Below, piece after piece: positions 62,529 to 64,000 of a stretch of 64,000 bases of DNA (position 1 is the stretch's first letter; each line of letters begins with the position of its first letter). The DNA lies in contig NZ_KB906256.1 of assembly GCF_000381265.1 (NCBI RefSeq), positions 124,001 to 188,000 on the forward strand, in the 5' to 3' direction. This DNA comes from Curvibacter lanceolatus ATCC 14669. GTDB taxonomy: Bacteria; Pseudomonadota; Gammaproteobacteria; Burkholderiales; Burkholderiaceae_C. The notes below the pieces were generated by a model. It had not been told where the DNA came from. It saw only the letters and a program-made list of their open reading frames with translations, and did not search any database. Position numbers and translations under genes: made by a program.

Positions 62529-63545
62529 ATGAAGACGCCCACCCCACCCCGCCTGAGCCTCTGGCTCTCACTGGCCCTGCTGCTGAGCAGCTGCGGCGGC
62601 AGCGATGCCCCCACCGCCCCAGGCCTGCACGTGCAACAGGTCACCGTGTTCGGCGACAGCCTCAGCGATGTCGGTACCTATGGCCCCTTGACTGGCGAGG
62701 CCGCCAAGCCGGGCAAGTTCACGGTCAATCCAGGGCTGGTCTGGGCCGAAGTGGTGGCGGCCCGCTACGGGGTGACACTGAAACCCCGGCGCCTGGTCGG
62801 AGACGGCCCCCAGGCCCAGGTGGTGGGGGGCAACGACTACGCCGAGGGCGGCGCCCGTGTGGCCCTGCTGCCCGGTGTGAGCGCCCTGGGCCGCAATGAT
62901 GATGTGACACCGGTGCGGGCCCAGATCTCGGCCCGGCTGGCCCAGGGGCCGATGGGCAGCAACGAACTGGTTCTGCTGGCCGCCGGTGGCAACGACCTCT
63001 ACGCCCAGTTCGACGCCGCGTTCTGGTCGCGCCCAGCCGGGCAGGATGAAGGCGAGGCGCTGGCCCAGGCCACGGCGGGTGTCGAGCAGGCGGCCGACGA
63101 TCTGGCAGCCGAGGTGCAGCGCCTGTTGCAACATGGCGCGCCGCTGGTGGTGCTGGGGCTGGCCCTCGACTTCTCCAGCAACCCCTTTGCGCAGCGCTGG
63201 CTCGATGAGAAGCAGCGGCGCCAGGTGCGCGCCTGGGCGCAGCGCTTCGAGCAGCGACTGCAGGCAACCCTGGGCCAGCCGCCCGGCCTGGTCTGGGTCG
63301 ACTGGGGCCCGCTGGGTGAACGCATCGTGGCCCAGCCCGCCACCTATGGCCTGATCGATGTGCAGACCCCTGCGTGCAGCAACACCACGCCCTCACCCAG
63401 CGCCGTCTTCTGCTCTGCCGAGACCCTGGTGCAGCCCGCCGCCGCCGATCGCTTTCTGTATGCGGACGACTTTCACTTCACGCCCCGGGGCCACGCCCTG
63501 CTGGCCGAAGAGGTGCTGAAAAAACTCAAGGCCCTGGCACATTGA
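62529..63545 (+). CDS. SGNH/GDSL-type secreted lipase/esterase
   Basis: A 338-aa lipoprotein or exported hydrolase with a lipobox (LLSSCGG, Cys22). SGNH blocks: VFGDSLSDVG (nucleophile Ser), NDYAEGGARV, LLAAGGNDLYAQ (Asn) and the C-terminal DDFHFTPRGHALL (Asp/His). GGAGG precedes the ATG by 7 bp. Unusual is its position between ftsZ and lpxC. Substrate unknown. Confidence 0.92.
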   Translation: MKTPTPPRLSLWLSLALLLSSCGGSDAPTAPGLHVQQVTVFGDSLSDVGTYGPLTGEAAKPGKFTVNPGLVWAEVVAARYGVTLKPRRLVGDGPQAQVVGGNDYAEGGARVALLPGVSALGRNDDVTPVRAQISARLAQGPMGSNELVLLAAGGNDLYAQFDAAFWSRPAGQDEGEALAQATAGVEQAADDLAAEVQRLLQHGAPLVVLGLALDFSSNPFAQRWLDEKQRRQVRAWAQRFEQRLQATLGQPPGLVWVDWGPLGERIVAQPATYGLIDVQTPACSNTTPSPSAVFCSAETLVQPAAADRFLYADDFHFTPRGHALLAEEVLKKLKALAH

Positions 63546-63573
63546 CGTGCACAGGGCCTCTGGGCTTTGGCAG

Positions 63574-63593
63574 TGGGCCCCGCAGGGGGCCCA
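63574..63593. terminator. Perfect 8-bp hairpin between the lipase and ftsZ
   Basis: TGGGCCCC-gcag-GGGGCCCA, between converging genes. No T run, so termination is not certain. Confidence 0.5.
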
Positions 63594-63617
63594 TCCGACG
63601 AGGGGATCAGGCGGCGA

Positions 63618-64000
63618 TCAGTCGGCTTGCTTGCGCAGGAAGGCCGGGATCTCCAGGTCGTCCATGCCACCCGACACCAGGGCGTCGACCTTGGCGGCGG
63701 CCTGGGTGCGGTTGGTGCGCCACACGCTGGGCACGCTCATGCTGCCGTAGTCCGAACCGCCCACGGTGCTGCCCATGCCCACCTGGGCCACGCCGCCCAC
63801 GCTGCCACCGGCCGAGGCCACGGGCAGGTTGAAGCCGACGTTGTCGGTGCCGGTGCGCAGCACCTGCAGCGGAGGCGCGGCGCGCCGGGCGTTCTGGCGG
63901 CTCAGGCCGGTGGCCACCACGGTCACGCGGATGTTCTCACCCAGCGAGTCGTCGTAGGCGGCACCATAGATCACGTGCGCATCGGGCGATGCGTAGGCGT
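63618..64000 (-). CDS. ftsZ: Cell division protein FtsZ (C-terminal part; start outside window)
   Basis: The last 127 residues of the tubulin-like division protein. Visible are the end of the core domain (VIYGAAYDDSLGENIRVTVVATGLSRQNAR), a Gly/Ser-rich linker and the C-terminal peptide DDLEIPAFLRKQAD, which binds FtsA/ZipA. The gene enters from the right edge. Read with lpxC, this is the remnant of the usual ftsZ-lpxC arrangement. Confidence 0.97.
   Translation of the reverse strand, partial: AYASPDAHVIYGAAYDDSLGENIRVTVVATGLSRQNARRAAPPLQVLRTGTDNVGFNLPVASAGGSVGGVAQVGMGSTVGGSDYGSMSVPSVWRTNRTQAAAKVDALVSGGMDDLEIPAFLRKQAD

Overview
The window is high-GC, densely packed bacterial chromosome from a betaproteobacterium, most likely order Burkholderiales (Comamonadaceae/Sphaerotilaceae-like). 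Pointers are the cytochrome oxidase gene order with the DUF2970 and 36-residue assembly genes, a Bug-family solute receptor, a MaoC/ParA/TRIC neighbourhood, DUF1841, pcaIJF with an IclR regulator, and the end of ftsZ next to lpxC. This is inference from gene families; there is no rRNA here to confirm it.

Layout. 1-9780: aa3-type cytochrome c oxidase region on the minus strand. It holds DUF2244, ctaC (with a fused cytochrome c domain), ctaD, a 36-aa assembly protein, ctaG, DUF2970 and ctaE, then after a bidirectional terminator SURF1, a membrane thioredoxin-like protein, ctaA, ctaB and a SCO protein cut by the window edge. Together these encode the oxidase, its haem A synthesis and its copper insertion. 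9873-13982: housekeeping genes (BioC-like methyltransferase, comF, trmL, MaoC, ParA, TRIC channel). 14035-17679: pcaIJF for the last steps of the beta-ketoadipate pathway, divergent from an IclR regulator. 17747-27992: DUF1841, cytochrome c4, a moxR-GNAT-VWA operon and tamA-tamB for outer-membrane assembly.

28053-35522: accessory-looking stretch after a tRNA-Arg(CCU). It has a probable gene relic, a glyoxalase-fold protein, lrgAB with a LysR regulator, an SDR, a 65-aa protein that is little more than a signal peptide plus a VPTL C-terminal sorting-type tail, a sterol desaturase, a beta-barrel-like protein and a SHOCT lipoprotein. 35637-39842: Bug receptor, CaiB/BaiF CoA-transferase and HMG-CoA lyase, divergent from a LysR regulator. 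39852-42225: arginase and DAHP synthase; the latter is preceded by a 23-aa leader peptide containing a run of Phe/Tyr/Trp codons and a terminator, a textbook-shaped attenuator. 42617-44939: membrane PQQ dehydrogenase with a frameshift at a G8 tract.

44990-59359: tldD, rodA, an HDOD-GAF protein with a leftover kinase lobe, yqiA-like esterase, RNase II/R-type nuclease, TonB-like protein, aroE, mtgA, ruvC, and thiC under a TPP riboswitch. 59383-64000: lpxC and the end of ftsZ on the minus strand, separated by a chemoreceptor and an SGNH lipase on the plus strand.

The strongest candidate for something little described is the FYFYFWF leader-peptide attenuator of DAHP synthase (42099-42225). Next are the VPTL mini-protein cluster, the G8 frameshift, the terminator overlapping the tamA N-terminus and the FNR-like box in front of the oxidase genes.
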